A DNA stretch of 5,905 nt from an uncultured Lachnospiraceae bacterium (GTDB taxonomy: Bacteria; Bacillota; Clostridia; Lachnospirales; Lachnospiraceae). Below, in pieces: positions 5,559 to 5,905 of this stretch. A program made the translations under genes and the position numbers. How positions within the stretch are numbered: the stretch's first letter is position 1; every line of letters begins with the position of its first letter. The notes under the pieces were generated by a model. The model was not told the origin of the DNA, made no database searches, and saw only the letters and a program-made list of their open reading frames with translations. The stretch spans positions 1-5,905 of the forward strand of contig CANRJU010000181.1 of assembly GCA_947631075.1 (NCBI GenBank), given 5' to 3'.

Positions 5559-5905
5559 ATGATTGCGATTGTGGATTATGACGCCGGCAACATTAAGAGC
5601 GTGGAAAAGGCGTTACTGTATATAGGCGAGAAACCGGTGGTCACCAGGGACGCCGGGGAGATCGAGAGGGCGGACAAGATTATCGTTCCCGGCGTGGGAG
5701 CGTTCGAGGACGCCATGGGCAAGATGAACCGCTTCGGGCTGACAGAGCTTCTGCGGGACCGTGCCGGAAAGGGAGTGCCCATGCTGGGAATCTGCCTGGG
5801 ACTCCAGTTATTTTTTGAGAGAAGCGATGAGTCGGAACACGACGTCCCCGGACTGGGAATTTTGCCGGGAGAGATCGTCCGTTTTCCGGAGACGGAGGGG
5901 TACAA
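5559..5905 (+). CDS. hisH: Imidazole glycerol phosphate synthase, glutamine amidotransferase subunit HisH (3' end outside window)
   Basis: HisH releases ammonia from glutamine and passes it to HisF, which makes imidazole glycerol phosphate and AICAR in histidine biosynthesis. The first 115 residues are visible, of about 200 usual. They match the class I glutaminase fold: an N-terminal strand with DYDAGNIKSV, the oxyanion-region motif PGVGAF (44-49), and the nucleophile elbow GICLGLQLFF with catalytic Cys79. The catalytic His and Glu near the C-terminus lie beyond the window. AGGAGG at 5545-5550 is eight bases before the ATG. The gene starts 29 bases after the zinc-ribbon protein stop with no terminator between, so read-through is likely, although no functional link is evident. 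The rest of the his pathway, including hisF, may lie downstream. Confidence 0.95.
   Translation, partial: MIAIVDYDAGNIKSVEKALLYIGEKPVVTRDAGEIERADKIIVPGVGAFEDAMGKMNRFGLTELLRDRAGKGVPMLGICLGLQLFFERSDESEHDVPGLGILPGEIVRFPETEGY

Noticed and set aside
5576..5905. 109-residue minus-strand frame opposite hisH
   Set aside because: HisH motifs, including the catalytic cysteine motif and PGVGAF, fix the plus-strand frame as the real gene.

Overview
The window reads as one continuous run of plus-strand genes from a low-to-mid-GC Gram-positive bacterium, most likely a member of the Clostridia and plausibly a Lachnospiraceae-type gut anaerobe. The reasons are strong AGGAGG-type ribosome binding sites before every gene start in the window, TTG and GTG starts, a Firmicutes-style histidine kinase with an N-T-G variant of the ATP-binding G1 box, a CheV chemotaxis protein, and a Ser/Gly/Asp-rich lipoprotein. 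No species can be named from the sequence alone. There are no RNA genes, mobile elements or CRISPR arrays, and no gene-free stretch over 300 bases.

Layout. Positions 3-332 hold the C-terminal end of an OmpR/PhoB-type response regulator (winged helix complete, receiver domain outside the window). Its partner sensor histidine kinase follows at 354-1904. A well-formed sigma-A-like promoter (1916-1944) sits right after the kinase stop and drives a lipoprotein (1986-2753) and then cheV (2777-3685), 23 bases apart. Two consecutive hairpins (3703-3726 and 3748-3777) lie in the 155-base gap after cheV, and the second looks like a weak intrinsic terminator. Next is a large membrane protein of unknown function (3841-5529): N-terminal zinc ribbon, about 240 residues of acidic low-complexity sequence, a Lys/Glu/Ala-rich helical stretch, one membrane span and a helical outer domain. 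The window ends inside hisH (5559 onward), the glutaminase subunit of imidazole glycerol phosphate synthase.

How the genes relate. The response regulator and kinase form a two-component system that senses something outside the membrane. The lipoprotein is placed to be either an outer-face accessory of that kinase or a target of it. CheV links receptors to the CheA kinase in chemotaxis, but no receptor, CheA or flagellar gene is visible here. hisH is histidine biosynthesis and has no obvious link with the rest. The least explained item is the zinc-ribbon/acidic/membrane protein. It is the best candidate for new biology here, although nothing in the window proves a new system.
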